A stretch of 64,000 nt of DNA from Bisbaumannia pacifica (GTDB lineage Bacteria > Pseudomonadota > Gammaproteobacteria > Pseudomonadales > Halomonadaceae), in NCBI RefSeq assembly GCF_007989625.1, contig NZ_BJUK01000008.1, positions 1 through 64,000 of the forward strand. Reading direction: 5' to 3'. A model generated the notes under the pieces. That model saw nothing but the letters and a program-made list of their open reading frames with translations. It was not told the origin of the DNA and did not search any database. The position numbers and the translations under genes were made by a program. Below are positions 1-11,281 of the stretch, piece by piece; the first letter of the stretch is position 1; every line of letters begins with the position of its first letter.

Positions 1-32
1 TTTGCTCCGGCTTGCCCCCAGCGCCCCTCAGC
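1..32. repeat. Partial copy of MITE-like intergenic repeat
   Basis: The first 32 bases match positions 43334-43365 at 29 of 32 positions, including an uninterrupted 20-base identity (13-32 versus 43346-43365). The rest of the element would lie to the left of the window. In the complete copy this segment is the right half of a palindromic element without coding capacity. Confidence 0.6.
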
Positions 33-69
33 CTTCGGCCGAGTCGATCCGAGTACAAGACGGCGCCGA

Positions 70-99
70 TTGTCCCGGCGGCCGATAAGCCGCTATAAT
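70..99 (+). promoter_or_regulatory. Sigma-70 promoter of ndk
   Basis: A perfect -10 hexamer TATAAT (94-99) is preceded by TTGTCC (70-75, 4 of 6 to consensus) at an 18-bp spacing. Transcription would start near 106 and leave a leader of about 140 nt before ndk. Confidence 0.6.
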
Positions 100-246
100 G
101 CGCGCCCATTCGGCGCCTTTATCGGCTCGCCTCGCGGTCGCCCGCCGCCGAACCACTTGCCCGATACGCTGCCTGCCCTTCCCCAGGGCAGGGCGGCGCG
201 TCGTTATCCTGAAGACCCTGTCCATTCCATTACGGAGACACGCCCC

Positions 247-672
247 ATGGCTACCGAACGTACCCTGTCCATCATCAAGCCCGACGCCGTCGCCAAGAAC
301 GCCATCGGCGAGATCATCGCCCGCTTCGAGAAGGCCGGCCTCCAGGTCGTCGCCGCCAAGATGCTCAAGCTGGACGACGACAAGGCCGGCGGCTTCTACG
401 CCGAGCACAAGGAGCGTCCCTTCTTCAAGGACCTGGTCGGCTTCATGACCTCCGGCCCGGTGGTCGTGCAGGTGCTGGAAGGCGACGACGCCATCGCCAA
501 GAACCGTGAGCTGATGGGCGCCACCAACCCGAAAGAAGCCGCGCCGGGCACCATCCGCGCCGACTTCGCCGAAACCATCGACGCCAACGCCGTGCACGGC
601 TCCGACTCCGCCGAGTCCGCCGAGCGCGAGATCGCCTACTTCTTCGGCGCCGACGAGATCTGCCCGCGCTGA
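247..672 (+). CDS. ndk: Nucleoside diphosphate kinase
   Basis: The 141-residue product is a full-length NDP kinase. It transfers the gamma-phosphate from ATP to (d)NDPs through a phosphohistidine and so balances nucleotide pools in the cytoplasm. The N-terminal [10 protein letters not shown] strand and the active-site segment NAVHGSDS, with the catalytic histidine at residue 117, are both present. The ATG at 247 follows a GGAGA ribosome site. The frame stays open upstream to 70, but that stretch has no conserved residues and contains the promoter, so the internal ATG is used. The gene heads a conserved run continuing with rlmN and pilF, an order common in gammaproteobacteria. Confidence 0.97.
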   Translation: MATERTLSIIKPDAVAKNAIGEIIARFEKAGLQVVAAKMLKLDDDKAGGFYAEHKERPFFKDLVGFMTSGPVVVQVLEGDDAIAKNRELMGATNPKEAAPGTIRADFAETIDANAVHGSDSAESAEREIAYFFGADEICPR

Positions 673-738
673 TCTCCCGGGCGGGGGCACGTCCCCCGCC
701 TCCCCGGCCGCCCTCCCTCCTCCGACCCGCTGATCGCC

Positions 739-1863
739 ATGACCACTACCACGCCCCAACGTACCAACCTGCTCGGCATGACCCGCGAGGCGCTGGAAGC
801 CTTCTTCGCGTCGCTGGGCGAGAAGAAATTCCGCGCCGCCCAGGTGATGAAGTGGATCCATATCGAAGGCTGTGACGACTTCGAGGCCATGACCAACCTC
901 TCCAAGCCGCTGCGTGCCAAGCTCAATGAGGTGGCCGAGATCCGTGGCCCCGGCGTGGTCTATGAGGGCACCTCCAGCGACGGCACCCGCAAATGGGTAC
1001 TGGAGGTGGAAGACGGCAGCTACGTGGAGACGGTGCTGATTCCCGCCGAGAACGGCAAGCGCCGCACCCTGTGCGTCTCTTCCCAGGTCGGCTGCTCGCT
1101 GGACTGCAGCTTCTGTTCCACCGGTAAGCAGGGCTTCCAGCGCAACCTCACCGCCGCCGAGATCATCGGCCAGGTGTGGGTCGCCCAGCGCAGCGTGGGC
1201 CCGCGCCGCGATACCGCCAATCGCCCGGTCACCAATGTGGTGATGATGGGCATGGGCGAGCCGCTGCTCAATTACGACAACGTCGTGCCGGCCATGAAGC
1301 TGATGCTCGACGACAACGGTTACGGCCTCTCCAAGCGCCGCGTCACCCTCTCCACTTCCGGGGTGGTGCCGATGATCGACAAGCTCGGCGACGAGCTCGA
1401 CGTGAGCCTGGCCATCTCGCTGCACGCCGCCAATGACGAGCTGCGCAACGAGCTAGTGCCGCTCAACCGCAAGTACGACATTCGCACCCTGCTCGACGCC
1501 TGCAAGCGTTATCTCGGCAAGTGCGATGACACCCGCCTGGTCACCATCGAGTACACGGTGATCAAGGACGTCAACGATCAGCAGGTGCACGCCCGCCAGC
1601 TCGCCGAGCTGCTCGAGGAGCTGCCCTGCAAGATCAACTTGATTCCCTTCAACCCCTTCCCCCACTCGGGCTACGAGAAGCCGTCCCGCAACCAGGTGAT
1701 GCGCTTCCAGCAGTGGCTCTATGAACTGGGCTATACGGCGCCGATCCGCACCACTCGCGGCGACGACATCGATGCCGCCTGTGGCCAGCTGGTGGGTCGG
1801 GTCAAGGATCGCACCAAGCGTCACGAGCGTTATATCCAGTCGATCCAGATCGACGCCGACTGA
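739..1863 (+). CDS. rlmN: Dual-specificity 23S rRNA/tRNA adenine C2-methyltransferase
   Basis: The 374-residue protein is a radical-SAM enzyme that methylates C2 of A2503 in 23S rRNA and of A37 in some tRNAs. The [4Fe-4S] cysteines of the CxxxCxxC motif are C119, C123 and C126. The two mechanistic cysteines that carry the methyl group correspond to C112 and C348, the latter in an AACGQ context near the C-terminus. The family's methyltransferase segments ([22 protein letters not shown]) are intact. It starts 66 nt after ndk and probably shares its transcript. Length and motifs match the E. coli enzyme. Confidence 0.97.
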   Translation: MTTTTPQRTNLLGMTREALEAFFASLGEKKFRAAQVMKWIHIEGCDDFEAMTNLSKPLRAKLNEVAEIRGPGVVYEGTSSDGTRKWVLEVEDGSYVETVLIPAENGKRRTLCVSSQVGCSLDCSFCSTGKQGFQRNLTAAEIIGQVWVAQRSVGPRRDTANRPVTNVVMMGMGEPLLNYDNVVPAMKLMLDDNGYGLSKRRVTLSTSGVVPMIDKLGDELDVSLAISLHAANDELRNELVPLNRKYDIRTLLDACKRYLGKCDDTRLVTIEYTVIKDVNDQQVHARQLAELLEELPCKINLIPFNPFPHSGYEKPSRNQVMRFQQWLYELGYTAPIRTTRGDDIDAACGQLVGRVKDRTKRHERYIQSIQIDAD

Positions 1864-1977
1864 GCCGTCGGTCACCTTGACTTCAACCGGGCGGGGCGCT
1901 TTGATGGTGAGGCCTTTTGCCAAGGCCTCGGCCTCTCGCCGAGCCCTGTTCCCACTTAGTCGTCATGCGAGGATTCG

Positions 1978-2712
1978 ATGAGCCGTCGTTCCACCCAGCC
2001 CCGCCCCCCACGCCGCCTCGCCCTTCCCCTGCTGCTGGTTGCCAGCCTGGGCCTGGGAGGCTGTGCGGGCCAGGCAGTGCAAACGACGAGCACCTCGCCC
2101 GTCGAGGCCTATACCGAGCTGGGGCTGGGCTACCTGGAGCGCAACAACCTGCCACGCGCCCTCGCCGCCCTGGATCACGCCCTGCAGGCCGATCCCCAGG
2201 ACGTGGAAGCCCTGCAGGCCATGGCCATCGTCTATCAGCGCCAGGGCGAATCGCGCCTGGCGGAAGAGTACTTCCAACGCGCCCTGGCGCAGGCTCCCGA
2301 CTTTACCCGGGCGCGCAATAACTATGCGGCCTTCCTCTATGATCGCGGCCGCACCCGCGAAGCCTGCGAGCAGTTGGCGCAGGCCTCCCGAGATACCCAG
2401 TACAATAATCGCGCCCAGTTGTTTGCCAACCTGGGCCAATGTCAGCAGGAGATCGGCGACGTCGCCGCGGCGCGCCAGAGCCTGGAGCGCGCCCAGGCCA
2501 TCGACGCTCGCGCCCCGCGCAGCTACTTCCTGCTGGCCCAACTCGAGTACGCCCAGGGAAACTATTCGCGTGCCCGGGAGCAGCTGCAGTTGTTTATGCG
2601 TCTGGCCGGCGCCACTCCCGCCAGCCAGCGCCTGGCCAGCCAGATTCGCGCCGCCGAAGGCGGCGCCACCTCGTCATCGAACTCGCCGCTGCGTCCTCAT
2701 GGCACTCTCTGA
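1978..2712 (+). CDS. pilW: Type IV pilus biogenesis/stability lipoprotein PilW (PilF)
   Basis: The 244-residue protein begins with a lipoprotein signal (hydrophobic LALPLLLVASLGLGG followed by C29). It then contains several tetratricopeptide repeats from about residue 40 to 220. This is the layout of PilF/PilW, the outer-membrane pilotin that helps the PilQ secretin assemble for type IV pili. The position between rlmN and rodZ is the classical location of this gene. A short hairpin (GAGGCCTT/AAGGCCTC, 1909-1929) lies in the 114-nt gap upstream. Other pilus genes are not in the window, so pilus function itself is inferred from family and synteny. Confidence 0.88.
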   Translation: MSRRSTQPRPPRRLALPLLLVASLGLGGCAGQAVQTTSTSPVEAYTELGLGYLERNNLPRALAALDHALQADPQDVEALQAMAIVYQRQGESRLAEEYFQRALAQAPDFTRARNNYAAFLYDRGRTREACEQLAQASRDTQYNNRAQLFANLGQCQQEIGDVAAARQSLERAQAIDARAPRSYFLLAQLEYAQGNYSRAREQLQLFMRLAGATPASQRLASQIRAAEGGATSSSNSPLRPHGTL

Positions 2713-2742
2713 CCCCCGACTCTCGATCAAGGATGCTCAGTC

Positions 2743-3750
2743 ATGAGCGACATGCACGACCCCTCACTCGATGCGGTGTCCAGCACCCCCTCTCCCGGCG
2801 CCCTGCTCAAGGCCGAACGGGAGCGCCAAGGGCTCTCCCTGGAGCAGATCGCCGCCGGCCTCAACCTGCGCCCGGCGGTGATCGGCGGCCTGGAGGAGGA
2901 CGACTACGGCGAGGTCCCGGTCTCCGCCTACCGGCGTGGCTACCTGCGCGCCTATGCCCGCTTCCTGGGCATGGACGACGGCCCGGTGATCGGCGCCTAC
3001 AACGCCCGCCACGGCAGTCAGGAGGCGGAACGCCCGGTGACGCCGGTGCAGGTCACCAAGCCACCGTCGCGACTGGGGGCCTGGCTCTTCAAGCTGGTCA
3101 CCCTGCTGGTGCTCCTCGGCCTGGTCGGCCTGACCCTGCTGTGGTGGCAGAGCCGCGGCGGGAACGAGCTCGGCGGCCTCGAGGACGAGGCGCCGGTGGC
3201 GGTGGATAGCCTCGACGGCACGCCGGCCAACGAGCCGAGCCGCGACTGGTCCAGCCAGGTGGCCACCGACCAGGGCCCCGAGCCCGAGGCCCCCGCCGCG
3301 ATCGAGACGCCCGGTATCGAGGCGCCCGGTATCGAGACGCCCGGTATCGAGGCGACGCCCTCAGAGGTCGTCCCCGAGCGCGACGCCACCACGGCCGATG
3401 ATGCGGCCGGCGTGGCCGACGAGGCCGATGCCGCGCCCCCCAGCGCCGAGGCGGCCGACGAGCCCGCCACCGAGGAGGAAGCCACCGAGGAGGCAGCCGC
3501 CGCGGACCCGCGTCGCCTGGAGCTGACCTTCAACGAACAGTCCTGGACCGAGATCTTCGACGCCAACGGCCAGCGCATCCTGATCGGCCTGCAGGAGCCG
3601 GGGCAGACCGCCAGCCTGGAGGGCGAGCCGCCCTTCCGCCTGACCGTCGGCAATGCCAGCGGCGTCGAGCTGCGTTACCGCGGCGAGACCATCGATCTCG
3701 GTGCCCGCGCCGGCGCCAATAACGTCGCGCGCTTCACCCTGGGAGAATGA
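2743..3750 (+). CDS. rodZ: Cytoskeleton protein RodZ
   Basis: The 335-residue bitopic inner-membrane protein has an N-terminal helix-turn-helix domain (about residues 18-85) that binds MreB and a single transmembrane helix (about 115-136). A long acidic, Pro/Ala/Glu-rich periplasmic linker and a C-terminal DUF4115 beta domain (about 255-335) follow. RodZ couples MreB filaments to cell-wall elongation. The linker contains three 5-residue repeats of the IE(T/A)PG type, encoded by 15-bp tandem repeats at 3301-3345. The stop codon overlaps the ispG start (ATGA), so the two are translationally coupled. Confidence 0.93.
   Translation: MSDMHDPSLDAVSSTPSPGALLKAERERQGLSLEQIAAGLNLRPAVIGGLEEDDYGEVPVSAYRRGYLRAYARFLGMDDGPVIGAYNARHGSQEAERPVTPVQVTKPPSRLGAWLFKLVTLLVLLGLVGLTLLWWQSRGGNELGGLEDEAPVAVDSLDGTPANEPSRDWSSQVATDQGPEPEAPAAIETPGIEAPGIETPGIEATPSEVVPERDATTADDAAGVADEADAAPPSAEAADEPATEEEATEEAAAADPRRLELTFNEQSWTEIFDANGQRILIGLQEPGQTASLEGEPPFRLTVGNASGVELRYRGETIDLGARAGANNVARFTLGE
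3301..3345 (+). repeat. 15-bp tandem repeat inside rodZ
   Basis: Three consecutive 15-bp units of the form ATCGAG(A/G)CGCCCGGT encode the repeated pentapeptide in the RodZ periplasmic linker, with a partial fourth unit to 3354. The unit is a multiple of three, so copy-number change would keep the frame. Confidence 0.85.
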
Positions 3751-4874
3751 CCCTAAGTCCTATGCACGCCCAATCTCCGATCATCCGTCGTCAGTCGCGC
3801 CAGATTCATGTGGGCTCGGTGCCCGTGGGGGGCGATGCGCCCATCTCGGTGCAGAGCATGACCAACACCAATACCCTGGACGTGGCCGCCACCGTGGCCC
3901 AGATCCAGCGTCTGGAGGCCGCCGGCGCCGATATCGTGCGGGTCTCGGTACCCGACATGGACGCCGCCGAGGCCTTCGGCCAGATCAAGCGGCAGGTGGC
4001 GGTGCCACTGGTGGCGGATATCCACTTCGATTACAAGATCGCCCTGCGGGTCGCCGAACTCGGCGTCGACTGCCTGCGCATCAACCCCGGCAATATCGGC
4101 CGCGAGGAGCGGGTGCGTGCCGTGGTCTCCGCGGCCCGGGACAACGGCATCCCGATCCGCATCGGCGTCAATGCCGGCTCCCTGGAGAAGGACCTGCAGA
4201 AGAAGTACGGCGAGCCGACCCCGGCGGCGCTGGTGGAGTCCGCCATGCGCCATATCGATCACCTCGATCGTCTCGATTTCCAGGAGTACAAGGTCAGCGT
4301 CAAGGCCAGCGACGTCTTTATGGCGGTGGCCGCCTACCGCGACCTGGCCACCCGCATCGAACAGCCCCTGCACCTGGGCATCACCGAGGCGGGGGGGCTG
4401 CGCTCCGGCACCGTCAAGTCCTCCATCGGCCTCGGCCTGCTGCTGATGGACGGCATCGGCGATACCATCCGAGTGTCGCTGGCCGCCGACCCGGTGGAAG
4501 AGATCAAGGTCGGCTTCGACATGCTCAAGAGCCTGCGCCTGCGCGCCAAGGGCATCAACTTCATCGCCTGCCCCAGCTGCTCGCGGCAGAATTTCGACGT
4601 CATCGGCACCATGAATGCCCTTGAGGAGCGCCTCGAGGACGTCATGACGCCGCTCGACGTCTCGGTGATCGGCTGCGTGGTCAACGGTCCCGGCGAGGCC
4701 AAGGAGAGCGATCTCGGCCTCACCGGCGGCAGCCCCGCCAACCTCGTCTATATCGATGGCAAGCCGGCCAGCAAGCTGCGCAACGACAACCTGGTCGACG
4801 AGCTGGAGGCGCTGATCCGCACCAAGGTGCGCGAGAAGCAAGCCGCCGAGAAGGATACGATCGCCCGCGGCTGA
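3747..4874 (+). CDS. ispG: 4-hydroxy-3-methylbut-2-en-1-yl diphosphate synthase (IspG)
   Basis: The 375-residue enzyme catalyses the penultimate step of the MEP isoprenoid pathway, reducing MEcPP to HMBPP with a [4Fe-4S] cluster. Its cluster ligands are visible as C275 and C278 ([11 protein letters not shown]) and C310 ([10 protein letters not shown]), with the fourth ligand E317. The N-terminal TIM-barrel part ([17 protein letters not shown]) is intact. The ATG at 3747 overlaps the rodZ stop. A second in-frame ATG at 3762 is an alternative start. It is followed 21 nt later by hisS, as in E. coli. Confidence 0.97.
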   Translation: MTLSPMHAQSPIIRRQSRQIHVGSVPVGGDAPISVQSMTNTNTLDVAATVAQIQRLEAAGADIVRVSVPDMDAAEAFGQIKRQVAVPLVADIHFDYKIALRVAELGVDCLRINPGNIGREERVRAVVSAARDNGIPIRIGVNAGSLEKDLQKKYGEPTPAALVESAMRHIDHLDRLDFQEYKVSVKASDVFMAVAAYRDLATRIEQPLHLGITEAGGLRSGTVKSSIGLGLLLMDGIGDTIRVSLAADPVEEIKVGFDMLKSLRLRAKGINFIACPSCSRQNFDVIGTMNALEERLEDVMTPLDVSVIGCVVNGPGEAKESDLGLTGGSPANLVYIDGKPASKLRNDNLVDELEALIRTKVREKQAAEKDTIARG

Positions 4875-4895
4875 GGGCGCCCCATCAAGGAGTCA

Positions 4896-6182
<1,287 letters not shown>

Positions 6183-6216
6183 TCCGCGACCCATTCGATC
6201 GACAAGGAGACCGCCC

Positions 6217-6876
6217 GTGGCGGAGCTGAGAACCGAAGAAGAGCAGCTGGAAGCGCTCAAGCGCTGGTGGAAGGAAAACGGCATGGCGCTGGTCGCCGGC
6301 GTGGTGCTGGCCGCCGCGGGGCTCATCGGCTGGAATGCCTGGCAGAGCTATCAGGCCAATCAGGCCGAGGCCGCCTCCATCCGCTACCAGCAGTTGATCG
6401 GCCTGGCCTCCCAGGAGCGTCTCGACGAAGCCGGCCTGGCCGAGGCCCAGCGCCTGGTGGACGAGATCACCGATGCCCACGACGGCACCCTCTATGCCGA
6501 CCTGTCGCGGCTGATCGAGGCGCGCCTGGCGGTGGAGGCCGGCGACCGGGTCGCCGCCCGGGCCGTCCTCGGCGACCTGGTGCAGGCCAGCGAGGATGCC
6601 TATGTGCGTGACCTGGCGCGACTGCGCCTGGCCCGCCTGCAGCTGGCCGACGACGAGCCCGCCGCGGCCGTGGCGACCCTCGAGGGCGAGCTGGCCGAGG
6701 CACTCGGCGCCCAGCGCGCCGAGCTGATCGGCGATGCCCGCCTGGCCCTCGGCGAGGTGGCGGCGGCCCGCCGCGCCTATCGCGATGCCCTGAGCCTGGC
6801 CGAGCGCCATGGCCAGGCCCTCTATGGCGTCCAGCTCAAGCTGGACGACCTCGGTCAGGAAGGAGCCGACCAATGA
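6217..6876 (+). CDS. yfgM: YfgM-like ancillary SecYEG translocon subunit
   Basis: The 219-residue protein has a short cytoplasmic N-terminus, one transmembrane helix (about residues 25-43, GMALVAGVVLAAAGLIGWNA) and a periplasmic TPR-like helical domain. This is the YfgM architecture, a protein that associates with SecYEG and the chaperone PpiD. Translation starts at a GTG (6217) that has a clear AAGGAGA ribosome site. The stop overlaps the bamB start by 4 nt, so the genes are coupled. Family and synteny agree. The precise chaperone role is known only from E. coli. Confidence 0.9.
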   Translation: MAELRTEEEQLEALKRWWKENGMALVAGVVLAAAGLIGWNAWQSYQANQAEAASIRYQQLIGLASQERLDEAGLAEAQRLVDEITDAHDGTLYADLSRLIEARLAVEAGDRVAARAVLGDLVQASEDAYVRDLARLRLARLQLADDEPAAAVATLEGELAEALGAQRAELIGDARLALGEVAAARRAYRDALSLAERHGQALYGVQLKLDDLGQEGADQ

Positions 6877-8024
6877 AACCGACCCTGGTAATCGCCTGCG
6901 CCGCCCTGGCGCTGCTGGCCGGCTGTGCCAGCAAGAGTGAACCCCAGTATCCGCCCAAGGCCCTGGAGGCCTTCGAGGCCAGCGCCGACCTCGCCAGCGA
7001 CTGGAGCCGTGGCATCGGCAGCGGCCTGGGCCGTGCCGGCTACCCCATCGCGCCGATCCGCGATGGCCAGCGCCTTTTCGCCGCCGATGCCGAAGGACGC
7101 CTGCTGGCCCTGGACGCCGACAGCGGCGAGATCGAGTGGCGCCAGGAGCTCGACGAGGCCGTCTCCAGCGGCCTGACCGCGGTGGCCGGGCAACTCTACC
7201 TGGGCACCCGCAACGGCGAGGTGCTGGCCCTGAACCAGGACAACGGCAGCCTCGCCTGGCGCGCGCGGGTGCCCAGCGAAGTGCTGGCCGCCCCCCAACC
7301 CAGCCAGCAGCTGCTGGTGGTGCAGAGCGTCGACGGCAGCGTCACCGCCCTGGACCGCGCCAGCGGCGCCGAGCGCTGGGTCTATACCGCCAACGAGCCG
7401 GCCCTGACCCTGCGCGGCACCGGCACCCCCCGGGTGATCGAGCCGGTCACCTTCGCCGGCTTCGCCAACGGCCGCCTGGTGACCCTGGATAACCGCAGCG
7501 GCCAGTCGCTATGGGACCTGCGGGTCGCCGTGCCCCAGGGCCGCAGCGAGATCGCCCGCCTGGTCGACCTGGACGGCCAGCCGTTGCTGACCCCGGACGG
7601 TCGCCTCTATGTGACCAGCTACAACGGCCGCCTGGTGGCCCTGGAAGCCACCTCCGGCGAGGTACTGTGGCAGCGCGACCACTCCAGCTACCTGACCCCG
7701 CTGCTGGTGGGCGACTACCTGTTTACCGTCAACGAGGCCGGCCATGTGCTCGCCCTGGACGCCCTCTCCGGCCAGCCGATCTGGCGCAACGAGGCCCTGG
7801 AGGGGCGCTGGCTCACCGCCCCGGCCTTCGCCGATGGCAAGCTGGTGCTGGGTGACTTCGAGGGTTACCTGCACCTGCTGGAGGCTCGCAACGGCGAGCT
7901 GGCCGGCCGTACCCGCATCAACCGTTCCGGCATCATGCTGCGCCCCCTCACCGAGGGCCGCCAGATCCATGTGCTGGCCAACGACGGGCGCCTCGAAGCC
8001 CTGACCATTCGCGAGACACCATGA
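6873..8024 (+). CDS. bamB: Outer membrane assembly lipoprotein BamB
   Basis: The 383-residue lipoprotein has a signal peptide ending in the lipobox LLAGC (C18). It is followed by a PQQ-type eight-bladed beta-propeller with repeated (L/V)xALD..(S/N)G..LW blades. BamB scaffolds BamA in the beta-barrel assembly complex at the periplasmic face of the outer membrane. It overlaps both neighbours (yfgM and der) by ATGA junctions, forming a tight translationally coupled group. Confidence 0.96.
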   Translation: MKPTLVIACAALALLAGCASKSEPQYPPKALEAFEASADLASDWSRGIGSGLGRAGYPIAPIRDGQRLFAADAEGRLLALDADSGEIEWRQELDEAVSSGLTAVAGQLYLGTRNGEVLALNQDNGSLAWRARVPSEVLAAPQPSQQLLVVQSVDGSVTALDRASGAERWVYTANEPALTLRGTGTPRVIEPVTFAGFANGRLVTLDNRSGQSLWDLRVAVPQGRSEIARLVDLDGQPLLTPDGRLYVTSYNGRLVALEATSGEVLWQRDHSSYLTPLLVGDYLFTVNEAGHVLALDALSGQPIWRNEALEGRWLTAPAFADGKLVLGDFEGYLHLLEARNGELAGRTRINRSGIMLRPLTEGRQIHVLANDGRLEALTIRETP

Positions 8025-9427
8025 CCCCAGTAATTGCCCTGGTCGGCCGCCCCAATGTGGGCAAATCGACCCTCTTCAACCGGCTGACCCGCTCGCGGGA
8101 CGCGCTGGTGGCCGACTTCCCCGGCCTGACCCGCGACCGCAAGTACGGTAACGGGCGCCTCGGCGACAAGCCGTTCACGGTGATCGACACCGGCGGCATC
8201 AGCGGCGACGAGGAAGGCATCGATGCGGCCATGGCGGAGCAATCCCTGGCCGCCATCGACGAGGCCGATATCGTGCTCTTCCTCGTCGATGCCCGGGCCG
8301 GCCTCAACGTGGCCGACGAGGCCATCGCCAACCACCTGCGCGTCAACCAGAAGAAGACCTGGCTGGTGGTCAACAAGACCGACGGCCTGGAAGAGCACTC
8401 CGCTATGGCCGACTTCTGGCAGCTGGGCCTGGGCGACCCCTGGCCGATCGCCGCCGCCCATGGCCGCAACGTCAGCCGGCTGATCGAGGAAGTGCTCGCC
8501 CCCTTCCCGGAGCAACCCGAGGAGGAGGCGCTCCCGGCCCGGGACGACGGCATCCGCATCGGCGTCATCGGCCGCCCCAATGTGGGCAAGTCGACCCTGG
8601 TCAACCGCCTGCTCGGCGAGGAACGGGTGGTGGTCTTCGACGAGGCGGGCACCACCCGCGACGCCATCGAGATCCCCTTCGAGCGCCGCGGCCGACCCTA
8701 TGTGCTGGTGGATACCGCCGGTATCCGGCGCCGCAAGAACGTCCGCGAGATCGCCGAGAAGTTCTCCATCATCAAGACCCTGGAGGCGATCAAGGAGTGT
8801 CACGTCGCCATCATGGTGCTGGATGCCCGCTCCGGCCTGGTCGAACAGGACCTGCACCTGCTCGACTATGTGCTCTCCAGCGGCCGTGCCCTGGTGCTGG
8901 CGGTCAACAAGTGGGACGGCCTGGAGAGCGAGCAGAAGGAGAAGATGCGCGCCGAGGTCAAGCGCCGCCTGGGCTTCGCCGACTACGCCGACCTGCACTT
9001 TATCTCGGCCCTGCACGGCACCGGGGTGGGCGATCTCTACCCCTCCATCGAGCGGGCCTTCGCCTCCTCCACCACCCGCTGGTCCACCAATCGCCTGACC
9101 ACCATCCTCCAGGACGCGGTCGGCGAGCATCAGCCGCCGCTGGTGCGCGGGCGGCGCATCAAGCTGCGCATGGCTCACCAGGGCGGCGCCAACCCGCCGA
9201 TCATCGTGGTCCATGGCAACCAGACCGAGTCGCTGCCGGAGGCCTACAAGCGCTACCTGACCAACACCTTCCGTAAGGTGCTCAAGGTGCGCGGCACGCC
9301 GATCCGCTTCGAGTTCCGCTCCGGCCACAACCCCTATGACGCCGATGCCGGCGCCAGCGACCGGGAGAAGGCCAAGAAACGCGAACTGGGCCGCACCAAG
9401 GAGGCCCGCGGCAAGCGCCGCCGCTGA
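8021..9427 (+). CDS. der: Ribosome biogenesis GTPase Der (EngA)
   Basis: The 468-residue protein carries two tandem GTPase domains, each with a G1 loop GRPNVGKST (about residues 8-16 and 183-191). DTGG/DTAG G3 loops and NKTD/NKWD G4 loops are present, and a C-terminal KH-like domain begins near residue 355. The basic tail ([14 protein letters not shown]) is typical. Der acts in late 50S subunit assembly. It ends the plus-strand run and is followed by a strong hairpin (9444-9474). Confidence 0.98.
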   Translation: MTPVIALVGRPNVGKSTLFNRLTRSRDALVADFPGLTRDRKYGNGRLGDKPFTVIDTGGISGDEEGIDAAMAEQSLAAIDEADIVLFLVDARAGLNVADEAIANHLRVNQKKTWLVVNKTDGLEEHSAMADFWQLGLGDPWPIAAAHGRNVSRLIEEVLAPFPEQPEEEALPARDDGIRIGVIGRPNVGKSTLVNRLLGEERVVVFDEAGTTRDAIEIPFERRGRPYVLVDTAGIRRRKNVREIAEKFSIIKTLEAIKECHVAIMVLDARSGLVEQDLHLLDYVLSSGRALVLAVNKWDGLESEQKEKMRAEVKRRLGFADYADLHFISALHGTGVGDLYPSIERAFASSTTRWSTNRLTTILQDAVGEHQPPLVRGRRIKLRMAHQGGANPPIIVVHGNQTESLPEAYKRYLTNTFRKVLKVRGTPIRFEFRSGHNPYDADAGASDREKAKKRELGRTKEARGKRRR

Positions 9428-9443
9428 GCCTCCCGGGTCCGAT

Positions 9444-9474
9444 CGCCGCCCGCCGTCCTCGACGGCGGGCGGCG
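9444..9474. terminator. Hairpin between convergent der and DUF815 genes
   Basis: A perfect 13-bp GC-rich stem (9444-9456 with 9462-9474) has a 5-nt loop and is followed on the plus strand by TCGTTT. It fits an intrinsic terminator for der. The oppositely oriented gene ends only 5 nt downstream. Confidence 0.75.
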
Positions 9475-9479
9475 TCGTT

Positions 9480-10349
9480 TCAGGCTTCGCCGGCCAGGCG
9501 CCGGCCGCCCACCCACTGGTTGGCGAACTGCCAGGCGGCGCGGCCGCTGCGCCCACCGCGCAGGGTGGCGAAGCGGATCGCCGCGGTCCGGGCCTCGCCG
9601 TTCCAGTCCTCGGCCTCGCCCAGCCGGGTCACCCAGTGACAGCAGGCCTCCAGGTAGGTGTCCTGGTTGAAGGGGTGGAAGCCGAGCCACAGCCCGAAGC
9701 GGTCGGAGAGCGAGATCTTCTCCTCCACCGCATCGCCGTGGTGGAGCTCTTCGTCCACCAGGCGGCTGGCGTCGTTGTCGCTCATCGACTCCGGCAGCAG
9801 GTGGCGACGATTGGAGGTGGCGTAGAGCAGCACGTTCTCCGGCGGCCCGGTGAGGGCACCGTCCAGCACGCTCTTCAGCGCCTTGTAGGCGTCGTCATTC
9901 CCCTCGAAGGAGAGGTCGTCGCAGTAGACCACGAAGCGATGCGGCTCGCGGCGCAGCTGCTCGACCAGCAGCGGCAGCCCCGCCAGGTCGTGACGGTCCA
10001 CCTGGACCAGCCGCAGTCCCTCGCCGGCCAGGGAGTTGAGCAGGGCGCGGATCAGCGACGACTTGCCGCTGCCCCGGGAGCCCCATAGCAGGGCATGGTT
10101 GGCCGGCAGCCCCCGCAGGAAGGCGCGGGTGTTGTCCACCAGGGCCAGCTTCTGGCGCTCGATGCCCAGCAGGTCGTCCAGGCCCAGGGCATCCCGGAGC
10201 GGCACCGGCAGGAGCTGCCCACCCAGGGCATGACGCTGCCACAGGGCCGCCACGTCCCGGGACCAGTCCACCGCCTGGGGGGCCGGCGGCAGCCAGGGCT
10301 CGACCCGTGTCAGCAGCGACAGCAGTCGCTGGGTTAACTCCTCGTTCAT
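9480..10349 (-). CDS. DUF815-family AAA ATP-binding protein
   Basis: The 289-residue protein has a Walker A motif GSRGSGKSS at residues 90-98, a Walker B-like VVYCDDLSFE and a sensor-like ATSNRRHLLPE segment. These are hallmarks of the DUF815 family of predicted ATPases. The start at 10349 has an AGGAGTGG ribosome site. The frame is open further upstream, but that extension overlaps the divergent M48 gene and its promoter. The family is widespread in proteobacteria but its cellular role is not established. I do not assign a function beyond ATP binding. Confidence 0.88.
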   Translation of the reverse strand: MNEELTQRLLSLLTRVEPWLPPAPQAVDWSRDVAALWQRHALGGQLLPVPLRDALGLDDLLGIERQKLALVDNTRAFLRGLPANHALLWGSRGSGKSSLIRALLNSLAGEGLRLVQVDRHDLAGLPLLVEQLRREPHRFVVYCDDLSFEGNDDAYKALKSVLDGALTGPPENVLLYATSNRRHLLPESMSDNDASRLVDEELHHGDAVEEKISLSDRFGLWLGFHPFNQDTYLEACCHWVTRLGEAEDWNGEARTAAIRFATLRGGRSGRAAWQFANQWVGGRRLAGEA

Positions 10350-10365
10350 TGCTCCACTCCTGTGG

Positions 10366-10393
10366 TTGACCTGGGGTGACATCGGGGTATCTT
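10366..10393 (+). promoter_or_regulatory. Sigma-70 promoter of the M48 lipoprotein gene
   Basis: TTGACC (10366-10371, 5 of 6) and TATCTT (10388-10393, 4 of 6) are separated by 16 bp, placing a start near 10400. This supports the downstream ATG at 10471 rather than any start further upstream. Confidence 0.55.
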
Positions 10394-10470
10394 GTGGCGA
10401 ACCCTCGGCGCCGTCCAGGGGCCGGCCAGCGTCGGCCTCCTGCGGCCCGACCAGACCTGAGGAGAATCCC

Positions 10471-11265
10471 ATGGGATGGAGTCGTTTCCTGGCCGTCGGT
10501 GCCCTCTGCCTCGGCCTCGCCGCCTGCGCCACCTCGCCCACCGGACGCCAGCAGCTGACCCTCTATTCGGATGAGCAGCTGAACCAGATGGGCCAGCAGG
10601 CCTTCGCCCAGTACCAGTCGGACCTGCCCCAGGCGGGTGGCACCGCTCAGCGCTACGCCGAGTGCGTGGCCGGCGCCCTGGTCGCCGCCCTGCCGGAGCG
10701 GGTCCGCCACCAGAACTGGCAGATCCGCGTCTTCGACGAGGCGTCGGTCAACGCCTTCGCCCTGCCCGGGGGCTATATGGGCGTGCATAGCGGCCTGCTG
10801 AAGGTGGCCCAGACCCCCGACCAGCTAGCCGCCGTCGTGGGCCACGAGATCGGCCATGTACTGGCCAGCCATGCCAACGAGCGGGCTTCGACCCAGTCGG
10901 TGACTCAACTGGGCCTGTCGGTGCTGCAGAGCTCCGCCGGCATCGAGAGCCAGCAGGTGTTGGGCCTGATGGGCGCCGGCGCCCAGTACGGCATCCTGCT
11001 ACCCTTCTCGCGGCGTCACGAGAGCGAGGCGGATATCATCGGCCTGGGCCTGATGGCCGATGCCGGCTTCGATCCCCGCGCCAGCCTGGCCCTGTGGGAG
11101 AACATGCGCGCCGCCTCCGGTGGCCAGCCGCCCGCCTGGCTCTCGACACACCCCAGCCATGCCCAGCGCCTGGCCACCCTGCAGGCGGAGATGGGGCCGG
11201 CCCTGGCCCGCTACGAGCGCGCCCGTCAGGCCGGCCGCGTACCCAACTGCCAAGCCCCCCGCTAA
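10471..11265 (+). CDS. M48-family zinc metalloprotease lipoprotein (LoiP/YcaL type)
   Basis: The 264-residue protein has a signal peptide with lipobox LAAC (C19), so it is likely anchored to the outer membrane and faces the periplasm. It contains the zinc motif HEIGH (H125, E126, H129) and the downstream HESEAD segment with the third ligand near E184. This is the organisation of small M48 envelope proteases such as LoiP or YcaL in E. coli, which degrade misassembled outer-membrane proteins. The start follows a GAGGAG site. Which E. coli paralogue is orthologous cannot be decided by eye. Confidence 0.9.
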   Translation: MGWSRFLAVGALCLGLAACATSPTGRQQLTLYSDEQLNQMGQQAFAQYQSDLPQAGGTAQRYAECVAGALVAALPERVRHQNWQIRVFDEASVNAFALPGGYMGVHSGLLKVAQTPDQLAAVVGHEIGHVLASHANERASTQSVTQLGLSVLQSSAGIESQQVLGLMGAGAQYGILLPFSRRHESEADIIGLGLMADAGFDPRASLALWENMRAASGGQPPAWLSTHPSHAQRLATLQAEMGPALARYERARQAGRVPNCQAPR

Positions 11266-11281
11266 CCCCGACGGAACCCCC

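Noticed and set aside
7865..9556. Minus-strand open frame of about 560 codons antisense to bamB and der
   Set aside because: der has two intact GTPase domains on the other strand; the antisense product shows no motif.
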